Below are positions 24,203 to 35,419 of a stretch of DNA of 64,000 bases, piece by piece. The translations under genes were made by a program, and so were the position numbers. Below the pieces are notes generated by a model. It was not told the origin of the DNA. It made no database searches and saw only the letters and a program-made list of their open reading frames with translations. The DNA comes from Gnetum montanum (Eukaryota > Streptophyta > Gnetopsida > Gnetales > Gnetaceae): contig MNCI01026620.1 in the NCBI GenBank assembly GCA_015680685.1, forward strand, positions 147,675-211,674, written 5' to 3'. Within the stretch, counting starts at the first letter, position 1. Each line of letters begins with the position of its first letter.

Positions 24203-25045
24203 TGATGAGCAGCGAGGTACCACTACACTCAACCATATGAATATAAGTATTACGCATGATCTAGTCGAACTCCAAGGACTAAGTGATTATGCACCTTCAA
24301 AGAACAAGAATGAGTTAGGCGATCGTTGTCTTCCCAAGCTTACTCGTATGTCATGATTGTATGGTTAAGTAAACTCGAGGTATATGATTTTTATGCCTTT
24401 TATGTTTATGTCTTGGTGCTAAAAGGGAGAAGTGAAATAATTAAGTAACTAATTTAATTTAACTAATTTTCTAGGTTCTAACTAGTCCTAACACTAGCAT
24501 CCATTCCCACTCTTTGTACACATCTTAAACTATTGTAACACTATTGGGATTACCAAACGCTAGTCATTACTGGGTTACTAAGTGTTCCACGTATGCTCGA
24601 AGTGATCGTATTGACTGTGCTTACTTGTAAAATTTAACAAATCAATAAAATCAACATCAATTAACTAACGAAAGCATTAAATAATTGTAAATAACATTAA
24701 ATGCAATAAATAAGCTATTTTGAATGCTGCAATGTTTAACACAAAGTTCCTCTTTATTTCTAGACATAAGATGTGCTCAAGTACACAATGCTTGAATAAA
24801 AATCTGTTCACTTTATGACTCCTACTGTAGGCACTCAGAAATAATTCTAACTTTGGAAAGGAAAAACCATGAGAGTTTGGGTAAGGGACTAAGAAACTAA
24901 TGCCAAAACCAATTGTGCCCACCTCTTATTTATAGGTAATGAGACATGTTTTGATATCAGATGTATGATATCTCTTGGAAAGCTCTGATATCATGGGCCC
25001 GATATTGTGGATCCAATGTCATGGTCCCGATATCGTAGTTCATCA
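24203..25045 (-). repeat. 3' LTR of element C
   Basis: TGATGAGCAGCGAGG to GTTCATCA, 843 bp. U3 (24950-25040) has GATATCAGA, TGATATCATGGGCC and CCCGATATCG palindromes. The preceding five bases are CTAGA, whose partner is not found. Confidence 0.85.
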
Positions 25046-25047
25046 TA

Positions 25048-25060
25048 CCCCCATGACTAA
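25048..25060 (-). promoter_or_regulatory. Polypurine tract of element C
   Basis: Minus-strand TTAGTCATGGGGG directly before TA and the LTR. The same 13-mer recurs at 25607-25619, and a variant (TTAATCGTGGGGG) at 26921-26933. Confidence 0.8.
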
Positions 25061-25201
25061 ATGAAAACTCATCCTCGAGTTCCTTACAAGATATTTGGAA
25101 GGTATGGGATTATTGACTGTACAACATCTAATAGTGCCATGAAATGATAGACTCAAAAGTGCCTGGTGAATGGATCAACAAACATATTACAAAATTGATG
25201 T

Positions 25202-25412
25202 TCATACCCATTGTGGTGAACACCGTACATAGATGACATCCAGAAATTTATTTGACAGCTTATAAAGAGAGAAAAGAAAATGAGGTGTGTTGCTAGTAAT
25301 GTGCACATCATTGTTCATCCATGGCCATATGATGTGTGTTCCTTGCATAACTGCTTCAGCTCCAGTCCATCTTGAGTGCTCCCTCCTATCCCAGTCCATT
25401 GTTCATGTGATT
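25202..25412 (-). pseudogene. Small conserved 3' ORF of element C
   Basis: Minus-strand frame with MDWDRREHSRWTGAEAVMQG, WPWMNND, FLFSLYKLSN and LDVIYVR. Element D has MDWAWRKHSGWTK, LFLFKLSN and LDVIYVR at the same place. In C the putative splice acceptor before the upstream ATG has decayed (GGAT instead of GCAG), and a stop separates the first codons. Function unknown. Confidence 0.5.
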
Positions 25413-25619
25413 ACCATATCCAAACACAACATAATCACGAATTAGCAAGGATAGATAAGATATAATGTGATTGATACCTTGCCTTGCTATGAAGCACATT
25501 GGCTAGGTTGTGGGTATGGCAGATGTTGGTTAAGAGGCTTATCACTGGTGACTACCCAAGGTGTAGGGGTGAGATAAGTAATGGAATGAAAAATTTTGTG
25601 ATAGGGCCCCCATGACTAA

Positions 25620-26920
25620 TAGCGAGCCTCCGATAGCAATAAGATGGAAAATGAGTGAAGAAGAAGAATAGAGAAATAACAACAGTGAAGCCAATGAAAC
25701 AAAATTAGATTTCATGGATGGGTTGAAATGGGAAATGGTTAATTACAAGAAATGTTTAAGGAAAAGGACTTAAAAATTTCACCAAAAGGGAATGCCAATG
25801 GGTCCTCCCCAAAGCAGGCTAATGCCCTTTGTACCTTGAGAATCCCACATAGCAAAGAGTTCGTAGGCTCTAGGAATGACATATGGAAATAATGGTTAAG
25901 GAGTTACCCACAAGATTTTACCAAAGAATAATAATGTGGCAACCAAGATATAGACTGAGCATAAAATCGACAATGAGGTGGAATATGGAAAGAAATTTGG
26001 AAGAGAAGAGAGAATGAAATGGAATCCCAAGATCAAGGTTTTGTAAAGTCCCTTGTGTATTATGTGGTTAAGGTGACTTAATAGAATTCATTCCAAATCC
26101 AAATCAAATCTAACCACACCCAGTGACCCTGCATCACACACTTGACCAACCTAGCCTCTTGAAGTAACAAGAATGCATCCACAAAGTCACTGCCATTCCA
26201 ATAAGAGAAAGATAGAGAAGTAGGAAGAGAGAAAGGGCCTTAGTTAGAGGGAATCTTCAAGCATGGGTAACATATCTTTCTAGTGCCATAACTAGTGCTT
26301 GTAGCCCTTGTTTCTTATTATGTCTAAGGTGTGTGCTTTTAATTCCCACCAGTTGTATTTTATTGTGAGAACCACACCATGCAAAGACTTATTTGATTTT
26401 GTCAACTTCCTGATATTTGGTCAAGAGTAAAATGGTGGAAAACTTATGAAAACCATCCAAGAACCCAAGATAATAGCCAAAACAAATGCATTGAATCTCC
26501 TTGAGGTCACACCCTTTTCAATCCATTTGAATCTTTCCTTGGGTTGAAGAATACCAAGCCACCAATTCATTAATAAATTTACTTAGAAAAAGAGACAGTA
26601 TAGTTCCAATATCAAGGGAGACCATAGAACTAAATGGATGGATGGATGATGTGGACTCATTACCTATTTTATCAAAAGAAACCATATCTTAGTATCAACA
26701 TTAAAAGTCAAAGGTAAAAATCAAACATTAGCAATCAACATCATTATAGTACAATCCACCATCATGAGCACTTATTATGTGATGAGTAAGAATAAATCAA
26801 ACAAAGAAATAGTAAAAATGTTAACAATAGTGTAAAAAAAACAAGTAAAGATGAAAAATGTGTAAAACAAAAATACAAAAGGAATTGAAGGCTTAGAATG
26901 GTTAGCATTGGTGGCCATCT
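25620..26920 (-). other. Noncoding 3' leader of element C
   Basis: No conserved ORF. It corresponds to 12290-13670 in A and 43280-44600 in D. Confidence 0.6.
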
Positions 26921-26936
26921 CCCCCACGATTAAGTT

Positions 26937-28390
26937 GGAAGGAGGCGATCTAAAATAAGGAGCAGGGTTGTCCACCAACAGAGGTAGTATTAGTATTGGC
27001 TATTTTAGGCTCATGGAATGATTTGATTTGCTGGATGTAGACTAGTAATTTCTTATTCAGGATTTTAGGTTTATAAATCATCATGACCCATGAAGGAAAA
27101 GTTTCATGAATGATATAAGATCCTTTCCATAGCATTTGAAATTTAGTTTTTTGTGGCACATGTGTGGGATTCCAATATAGAACCTTATCTCTTGATTGGT
27201 ATTTGACTTTCCTAATCCTTAGGTAATGACATTGTTTATTAAAGGCCTTGTGCAATTTGTTAGGTGATAGGGCGGCTAATCAGTTCTCATCTAGCAAGTT
27301 AAGGTTCATTAACTATTCTTTTTATGCTAGATTAAGGTCAAGGTTAAGGTTACATGCTACGAATAGGGTACAAAGCTCAGCTTGAATAGGAAGTGCTGGA
27401 AGTTTACCGTACACTAACTCATAGGGAGAGTAGCCTATAGAGAGTTTCCACATGGAGCAGTATGCCCAAAGAGCATCGTTCAGTTTGGTGCTCCAGTATC
27501 ACCTATATTTGCTAATGGTCTGTGTCAGTATTTTTGTGATTTCCCTAATGGTGACTTTGGCTTGACCATTCGCTTGAGGATGATATGGTGTAGTCAGATT
27601 ATGCTCCACTCCTAAGCATTACATCAATTTCCAGAAAGTCGCACCTATAAAATGTGTACCATATTAGAAATAAGGGCATGAGGCACACCAAACCTATTTA
27701 CGATTTGTTGTTGAACAAATCATGCAGTAGTAGATGATGTACAGTCCCATACAGTGGCTACTTCTACCCACTTTGTAAAATATTCAACAAAAACAACAAT
27801 GTAGGCTTTTCCATTGGACATTGGTGTAATAGGCCCAATGAAATCAATACCCCATATGTTTAAGGGTTCTAAGGGTTGAATCCATTGTTGCGAACCCTAC
27901 ATTCTAGCAGTCATTTCCCGATCATGTTGGCAGTGCTCACAAGATTGGATGAAATGATGAGCATCCTGGAACAATGTAGGCCAATAATATCCTGCAAATA
28001 AGATTTTAATTATTGTTCGTCTCCCAACGTAATGACCTCCATAAGGGCCCTCATGAGCTTCTTGGAGAACTTGCAATTGATCTACATTGGAAACACACTA
28101 CCAAACCAAGCCATCAAAACACACTTTATAAAGTTGTTCATTAATTTCCATGAAATATTTGGCTTGGTGAAGAAACTGTTGTTTCTTTTTAACATCTAAC
28201 CCTTGTGGTGTTTCTTGTGTGAGGAGATAGGTAAGAATGCTACTATACCAATTTTTCTGCGTGGTTAATTGATTATTTATTACACTTGCAAAGAGAATTT
28301 TATCAACGAAATGGTCAGAAATTGGATATTCATCCTCTATTTTTTCCCATCATAACCAATATAAATAATCAGCAACAACATTCTTGGTGC
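26937..28390 (-). pseudogene. Integrase of element C
   Basis: Inserts element cDNA into chromosomal DNA. In minus-strand order: an H2C2 zinc-binding region (HEGPYGGHYVGR, then CEHCQHD), the catalytic core with [18 protein letters not shown] (first Asp), a broken second-Asp region (ISNMV where D has ISDNGTYF) and a frameshifted third region. A C-terminal domain follows with HKAFNKQCHYLRIRKVKYQ and WKGSYIIHETF (27255-26950), showing no clear chromodomain. Stops and shifts make it inactive. Confidence 0.75.
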
Positions 28391-29030
28391 CTTTATGGTC
28401 AACCATCATAAGGTCAAACTCTTATAAGATCACAAGCCATCATATGATGCGAGGGCTCACCATTGGTTTATTCATTAGGAACTGAATTGCACTATGATCC
28501 GTATGTACAAATATCTTCTAGCCCAATACATAGTGCCTAATTTTTTCTAGTGCAAACACCATAGCCATTAATTCTTTTTTTGTTATGGTGTAATTGAGTT
28601 GTGCACTAGCAATACTTCGACTTGCACAGTGAATGTAATAGGGTTGTTTCCGATCATCTAACTGTGTAAGTACAGTTCCTAAAGCAACGTTGGACGCATC
28701 AGTCATTATGTGGAATGGTCTAGACCAATTAGGGGCTTGTAGAATAGGTGTTTCTACAAGCTTTTGCTTTAAGGTTTGAAACTCTAGCTCACATTCCTTG
28801 GTCCATTCAAAGGGTACGTCCTTTTTTGCTAGTTCTACCAAAGGTTTTGCAATCCTTGAAAAGTTCTCAATGAAGCATCTATAATAGCCAATACATCCAA
28901 GGAATGACCAGATATCTTTTATAGTTTTAGGTTGACGAGTGATTCCTTGGATAACCTTAATCTTTTCAAGATCTACCTCTATCCCTATTTGTAAAATCTT
29001 ATGCCCTAACACAATGCCTTCTTGGAACAT
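28391..29030 (-). pseudogene. RNase H domain of element C
   Basis: Degrades the RNA strand of the RNA-DNA hybrid in reverse transcription. A 170-codon open frame holds the RT connection (WSFLGCIGYYRCFIENFS, residues 41-58) and the RNase H core with catalytic TDASNVALG (Asp111) and KKELMAMVFALEKIRHY (Glu153). After one stop follows HTDHSAIQFLMNK (third acidic residue), then DHKGTKNVVADYL. The acidic residues are all readable. Confidence 0.85.
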
Positions 29031-29039
29031 TAAATGGAT

Positions 29040-29536
29040 TTTTTTCTAATTGAGCCTTAAGTTGGTTTCTACACATCATTTCAGTACTTGCTCTAATCAG
29101 TCCAATTCTTACTCAAAGTCTACTCCATAGGTGGAGAAATCATCCATGAAAACCTCCACATCATTCCTTATTTGTTGCTGAAAGATACTTGAACCAAACA
29201 TTGAAACATTGCTAGGGCATTGCACAAGCCAAATGATATCTTCCTATATGCAAAAGTTCCCCAAGGACTTGTGAATGTGGTCTTGGCTTGGTCTTTTGGT
29301 GCTATTTGAATTTGATTGTATCCACTGTAACCATCCAAAAAACTATAGTAGCAATGCCCTACAATGGTGTCTAAGACTTGGTCAATGAATGGCAATGGGA
29401 AGTGGTCTTTGAATGTTGCCATGTTCAATAGCCTAAAGTCTATACACACCCTCCATTTACCTTCCTTTCTAGGCACAATGACTAAGGGACTAACCCATTC
29501 ACTATCAGCAATGGGGTAGATGAACCTAGCTTTCAA
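29040..29536 (-). pseudogene. Reverse transcriptase of element C
   Basis: Copies element RNA into cDNA. Open for 122 codons: WVSPLVIVPRKEGKWRVCID (fingers), FLDGYSGYNQI with the first catalytic Asp, TTFTSPWGTFAY and SFGLCNA. After a short frame break the active-site block VFMDDFSTYG lies at 29124-29153. FMDD instead of the common YxDD is characteristic of Athila-like elements. Upstream fingers are degraded. Confidence 0.85.
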
Positions 29537-30039
29537 AAGCTATTCAATTTCTTCTTTAACTATTTGCTTAAGCTTTGGGTTTAGTCACCTCTTTGGTTGT
29601 TGTCAAGGCTTCATGGAGGGGTTAGTGTAAATTCTATGTTGGCATATCCTAGGATCTATTCTAGTTAATTCAGGATATGACCAAGCAAAGGCTTTCAACC
29701 ATTTCTTTACCATTTTCAGTAGTCATTCTTTTTATTGAGGGGGGAGCTTAGCATTGATGTATACTCCATACCAATGGGCAATGGTTTTAACTCAAGGGAC
29801 TCTTGCTTCAACTCATTGAGGATTTCCAACTTCTCCTAGTTAATATTTTTGATGTCAAAAATTGGAAGTTGGCGATGGACTTGCTTTAATATGTCTATGC
29901 TATCGATGTAGGTGCAAGTCAAGCTTTCAATTAGTTCCATGCATATAGTTGAGCTACTCTCTTGGTTAGTTATCAGCCATTGGGTGCCTTCCTATCTTGT
30001 GGCTACTGCATACAGGCATCTTTGTATGTTAGTTATTTG

Positions 30040-30600
30040 TGTACATTGGTTGCATGCAAGCAATGTTAAATGTTGTACAAACTAGGCCTTCTGCACGCAG
30101 TTGTACCTTGTGTCACTGTATGCGATGCATGGAACTTTCTTCTTCTCCATATTTCCAAACATATTTTCCTTTGATATTTCTAGAGAAAGATCACATATTC
30201 CTAGGTGCATATCAATTGTGCTTAGCCATGCTCTTCCCATAATTATTGGAAAGTCGCCCTTGTAGTTGTTGACTTGAATCACTAGGAAATCGGTTGGATA
30301 CAACCATCCATAAATAGTAGTGACAATGTCCTCCACTAGTCCTAATGGGATAGTGGTGGATTAGTCGACCATCTCTAAATGAATGTTACTCTTTTTTAGT
30401 GGAGGCAAGTTCTAGGCTTTGTGCATTTCTTTAGAGATTAAGTTGACACTAGAACCTAAATCCAAAAGAGCTTTGCATGGCTCATTTCTAGGAATTTGTA
30501 AATATATAAGAGGACTCCCAAGATTAGAGAATTTCCTAGGAAGATGGCCAACTTCGATCCAGTCGATAATGAAATGAGTTATCATGATCGTGTGCATTAA
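30040..30600 (-). pseudogene. Aspartic protease of element C
   Basis: Segments GHLPRKFSNLGSPL, ALLDLGSSVNLI, IVTTIYGWLYPTDFLVIQV and FPIIMGRAWLSTID line up with the protease of element A. The active-site triad is DLG, not DSG or DTG, so this copy would be inactive even without its stop codon. Confidence 0.75.
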
Positions 30601-30609
30601 GTGTGGTCT

Positions 30610-31018
30610 TTGGTTTGAAGGAAGCTTTGAAGATTCGAATGATGGTGAGGGATTTCAAGGATTAGCCGCTTATGGTTGTAAGGACTTAGTTGGATTGTTG
30701 GTTCTAAAAAAATGTCTCTCCTTTGTGCAGTCATCTGAACCAACAATAGGTTGAGGTTGTACAACCCTTGTAGCATCACATTGCTACAGTTAGGCAACGA
30801 GCTCACCTTGCATAGCTGGAGCAGGTGGTAATGGAGCTAATGGTGGAAGAGGTGTGGTTAGATGAGAAGGATAGTACATTTATGAAACATCTCTCTTAGG
30901 AGAAGGAGTTCTATAGTACTCATGGACTTGGTAGTGAGGCTGAGGAGTGACATGACTAGTAGAGTCACGTGGAGAGATTGGGTGTTGCACATAGTATTTA
31001 TATGGGTTAGGTTGATGC
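30610..31018 (-). pseudogene. Gag C-terminal tail of element C (left of K)
   Basis: Degraded Pro/Ser/His-rich frames correspond to 14580-14920 in A. This is the gag segment left of the K insertion; the rest is at 39198-40800. Confidence 0.5.
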
Positions 31019-31023
31019 TAAGG

Positions 31024-31876
31024 TGATGAGTCATCATTTGGGGTGACCGCAATATCGCGTATGCGATATCGTAGTCGCGATATCGCATACACAATATCGC
31101 AGCCCAACCCGCGATATCGCATACGCGATATTGCGGTCTATCTCCTTATCTATAAATAAGAGGTAGATAGATGATTTAGAGGCAGTTAGTATTTAGTTTC
31201 AAGTTTGAATTTAGTTTTGATTTTCTTGCTCTCCCTTTTCCTCTTTGTGTATGCCCGTAGTGTGGTGAATGTAATTGTACAACATCCTTTATTTGAGTGT
31301 GACGTACTTGGACATGCACATGACTAGCAATAAAGATCAAGATTACTTCATCATTGCAGCATCCACTTTGATTAATTATTTATTTTACTTGTTATTTACC
31401 ACTTTCCTAATTAATATCTCTCACCCTTAGACTCCTAGTAACGTGGAATGAGTATGACTTGACTACGAGCATTTAAGTGTGACTACTTGGTAACCCAGTA
31501 GCGTACCTAGGATCTGTGCTTGGTAATCCCAATGGTAGTCATGCACAAAGTCTAAGATGTGTACGAATAATCAAGGAATGAATGCTCGTCGCACTTAGGC
31601 TAGATTAGATTTTCTTTCCCTTTCTCTCTTAGCTTAGATAATATTACTTTCCATTACCTTCAAGAGTAGGATTAGGTTAGAACACATCATACACCTCACT
31701 TTGGACTAAACCATATGTGACAAAGCTAATACTAGTCCAGGTGGGAAGACAATGAACTACAACCTAAGGCCAAATATCTAGATACCACAACTAGTCCGTC
31801 TGTGGAGTTCAACCGGATCGCGCGTGTAATGCTCGTATTCATATGGTTGAGTGTAGGGGTATCTCACGACTCATCA
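31024..31876 (+). repeat. 5' LTR of element K
   Basis: TGATGAGTCATC to ACTCATCA, 853 bp. U3 contains a perfect 27-bp inverted repeat (31045-31071 with 31112-31138) made of GCGATATCGC units. TATA region at 31151, then R-U5 with AATAAAGATC near 31330. Confidence 0.9.
31151..31158 (+). promoter_or_regulatory. TATA box of the K 5' LTR
   Basis: TATAAATAAGAGG immediately after the palindrome array. The same CTATAAATAAGAGG core follows the array in most LTRs of the window. Confidence 0.65.
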
Positions 31877-31877
31877 T

Positions 31878-31896
31878 TAGCGCCATTACCAGGGAC
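31878..31896 (+). promoter_or_regulatory. Primer-binding site of element K
   Basis: TAGCGCCATTACCAGGGAC, two bases after the LTR. It is a G-to-A decayed version of TGGCGCCATTGCCGGGGA, complementary to the tRNA-Asp 3' end. Confidence 0.75.
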
Positions 31897-32019
31897 AGTG
31901 CTAGTTATCTAGATTAGTTATATCATACAAGGTCGCTGTAAAGAAATTAACGATATATATTTTAGAAAGCAATATAATTATAAAAAGTCACACATAATTT
32001 CACACACAAGTTCACAACC

Positions 32020-33950
32020 ATGCCTCTCCTACAAGACAATCTGATGATGAAGATTGGAGTACACAACCTGAAGTGGGGGTTTCTTATAAACATGAATGAA
32101 AGCGATGTCATCCCAACACATGAAAGCCTAACTTACCTAATGATGATGAACCCCCATTGGCCACTACAAGCTTAACACAGATACAAGAGGCTGTTCAAAT
32201 CTCACGTAGGCATCATAAAGAGAGCTATCTACCCAGGCTCGATTTAAACAACTTTTTTAAATTTTCAAGAGGCTATGACTTAGATCTGTATCAACACTTA
32301 CAAGGATTCTACGATGCCTTCATGTGGAACAACATTAATAATGGATGGAAAAAACTTAAGCTCTTTCCTATGACACTCGTTGACCAAGCAAAAGCATGGT
32401 ATCGATCGTTAAAACCAAATTCAATATGACGCTGGTCAACAATGGTAGAAGTCTTTAACGAAAAATATCAAACCCATGCAAGAGTGTCAACATTGAGGAA
32501 ACAAATCCAAGGATGGAAAAAACCACAACATGAACCCTTGGACATGGCCTTAAAAAGATATTTTGCACTGTTAAACAAATGTCCAAGCCATGGGTTTTCC
32601 GAGGAAAGGCTAATATACCATATCATTGATGGGCTACGTAATGAAACAAGAGATACCTTAGGAATGTATGCCCAAGGTCAACTATATGAACTATGAACCC
32701 ATCAAGTCCAAGAGCTTATTAAGAAGGTAACAAAAGAAGAAGGATAAATGGCTAGATGGGAGAGTGTTGAAAAACATCAACAGGACCAAAATCTTAGCTT
32801 AACAAAGGTCCATGATCATAAAAAGGAGAAATCAACCAATCTCAAGGTGGAAACATCATCTTTGCCAACACAACAAATATTAGAAGAAGTTGAGGCAAAG
32901 ATTAACAAGATGTTGGAATGGACGTATCAAAAGTGTGGAGAATTTATGAACATTATTGGAGATAGAGTTTTGACAACCCAAGAAGAAAGACAAAACGTTA
33001 GGCAATCAAAAAGAAGGGATAAGGAAAATAAGAGCTCAACTACCAATCATACATATGAATGCAACATATGCTTGTATGATCACCCCAAGGGCCAATGCCC
33101 AATATTTTTACATTTTCATGAGCATTGGAAAAATACGTTACATCCAGAGTTCATACAAAGATACTGTGTTTGATCATAGTGGCAACAATCCCAGTCATGG
33201 GGGAAACCACCCTTAGACTAGAGACACCCTTCATATCATCCGAACCCAAACACTTATCTTGGTCAACATCTTGTTTCTCCAATTGGGCCAATGTACTCTA
33301 TCTCACCATAGTATCATTCTCCTCAGTACTATCAAACCATGCCTCCAACACAACCACCACCTTGTTCACCTTATACTCCTCCTAACTTTCAACATTCTCA
33401 TCCTTTCCCTCCTTCCATATCACCACCAACTATTCCTAAGGTGTTTGCACCACCACAACAACCCACAAACATCACTTGTGCTACTACTGCGAACAGTAAT
33501 GAGAGGCCTCCTCAACATCCAAAGCACCCCTTCTTTAAACATAACCCTAAGAAGGGAAAACATAATTTTGAGGCCACTACACCCTCCAACTTAGCACAAG
33601 TCCAACCCTGTGGTGAACCCTTATCTTCGAACCCAACACCTTATGTAACTTTAGCAGGGCCACCAACTCACACTCCAACAACCATGTGGTCTAATGAACA
33701 TACGAATGGAGGGCAACATCCCAATCCTTGCATACCATCTAACAGTCCTAAATATTATAGTGGGTCAACTCATATAAATTGCCCTACTATGCTTACTATA
33801 ATCAAGTGTGTGAACCCCAATGGGGTAAGTATGGCCAAGTCCCAATACTTCCAACATGCAAGGATCGTCATCTTCCATTTATTAATCCTTTCCATCCTCA
33901 ACCAATTAGTTATGGGGGAGATCCCCCATTTTAATGACAAGCAGGATTAA
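32020..33950 (+). pseudogene. gag of element K
   Basis: ATG at 32020 (MPLLQD), a shift before 32121, then one frame to 33950 with several stops. Domains: ISRRHHKESYLPRLDLNN, WKKLKLFPMTLVDQAKAWY, RWSTMVEVFNEKYQTHARV (Retrotrans_gag core, 32200-32500); CPSHGFSEERLIYHIIDGLR (32583-32640); a Lys-rich region; zinc knuckle CNICLYDHPKGQC (33060-33098, spacing C-x2-C-x3-H-x4-C); and a long Pro/His/Tyr/Ser-rich tail. Stops at 32121-32123 and 32427-32429 are shared with the gag of element L. Confidence 0.8.
33906..33918 (+). promoter_or_regulatory. PPT-like motif after K gag
   Basis: TTAGTTATGGGGG followed by AGATCCCCC, resembling the terminal PPT and lying at the gag 3' end, as in D, C and A after pol. 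Confidence 0.45.
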
Positions 33951-35419
33951 TAACCATTTTTATTTTCTTTGATTTTACAACTTTTTGTTTTTCAGTTTTT
34001 CATTTTTCAATTTCTTATCTTGTCTTTTTTGTTTCTTTTTACACTTTTGTAAGTAATCTTGTCCATGAATAAAACACTCATGTGGATTATTGGTTGAGGT
34101 GTGTTCTATGTTATTAAGTCTTGAGTAATCAATTATTTGGATAGTAAGCCCATTACACCGACTCATCCACTCTACAAATAAAAGGTTCTGTTCAAGGGTA
34201 CAGTGATATTCTTGACATTCTTAAAAACATAAAATTAATTTTTTTTTCATTGTACCCTGAGTGAAGAAGGATGGACCAAGAGGAATGATTAGGATGTGAC
34301 ATCAAGGGGACTTGTGGATTCTCTTTGGTGACGTCTATGAGAGTTATCATGCAACGTGGTTGTACTAAGATACTTGTAAATCTAATGAAAAATGGGAGTA
34401 AGAGTAATCAAAAGGGCACTCAAAATCAAATGTTGTTCTAGGGGGTCCCACTTGAAAGACATGCACCGATGCCTAAAGGTTGATGGCTTCTTTGGATTCA
34501 ATAAAAAGGAAAAAAGAAAGAAAAGAAAGAGAAAAGAGAGTGCCACAAAAGAAAAAGCACTCCTCCCTTGAACAAAATGCCAAGTGATCGTACACCTTGT
34601 TGTTATGGTACTCTCATAGTTGTTTATCATGGGATGAAACAATGTAATGTCACTAATTAGAGGAATGGACTTGGTCCTGATCTTGGAACGATGGGTTAAC
34701 AACACCTTAATCATGCTTTACATGTAGGATTCATTATGCCCTCGGTCAATTACCTCATGTCTTGATCTCTACGATCCCCTCTGTACTTCGCCTCATCTCA
34801 CTGTTTGTATAATTGTAGCTCATGTCATGTGTAACATAGAATTCTTACCTCATTCTGGTGATATTTACATGTGTGCATTTTGTAGAGTTAGTGTGGATTA
34901 CATTTAACCCTTCTAGTGCCCATGGACACTTTAAGTGTGGTTACACAAGGGCATTATAGGTTGAAACCTACTTTGGGGAGGACCCACTTGTGTAATCTTT
35001 TGTAATCTTTACTTGTGACATAGCTCACACACACCATTTCTTACCCTCAGCATAATTTTTCATAATGTTCTTTCCCTACTATTATCCCTATGAATTTCAA
35101 TGTTCCTATGTACCATTATATAGCCTTTTTCTCGCATCCGAGGTTTTATTGATAAAATCCACACCATCATCATCGCCCAAAGGATATCATCTAGGGTAAT
35201 TAGCTATAACACTTAGAATAATTATGCCTAAAAATCATTTAATCCTTAGGTATACCGGGAAACTAAAAATTGGAAACCACCTAAGTCACAAGACTAATTA
35301 TTACAATCTTTCAAGCAATATCACACGTGATAAAATACGATCATTAATTAAGGCAAGCATTAAGGTATAACCTAACTTTAAAAACAACCTTACTAATGCT
35401 TGATCCCATGTGATTGCAG
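33951..35419 (+). other. Noncoding region between gag and the env-like ORF of K
   Basis: No conserved ORF. It ends with ATGTGATTGCAG immediately before the env-like ATG, so it could serve as an intron in a spliced env-like mRNA. A few simple T/A runs occur. Confidence 0.5.
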
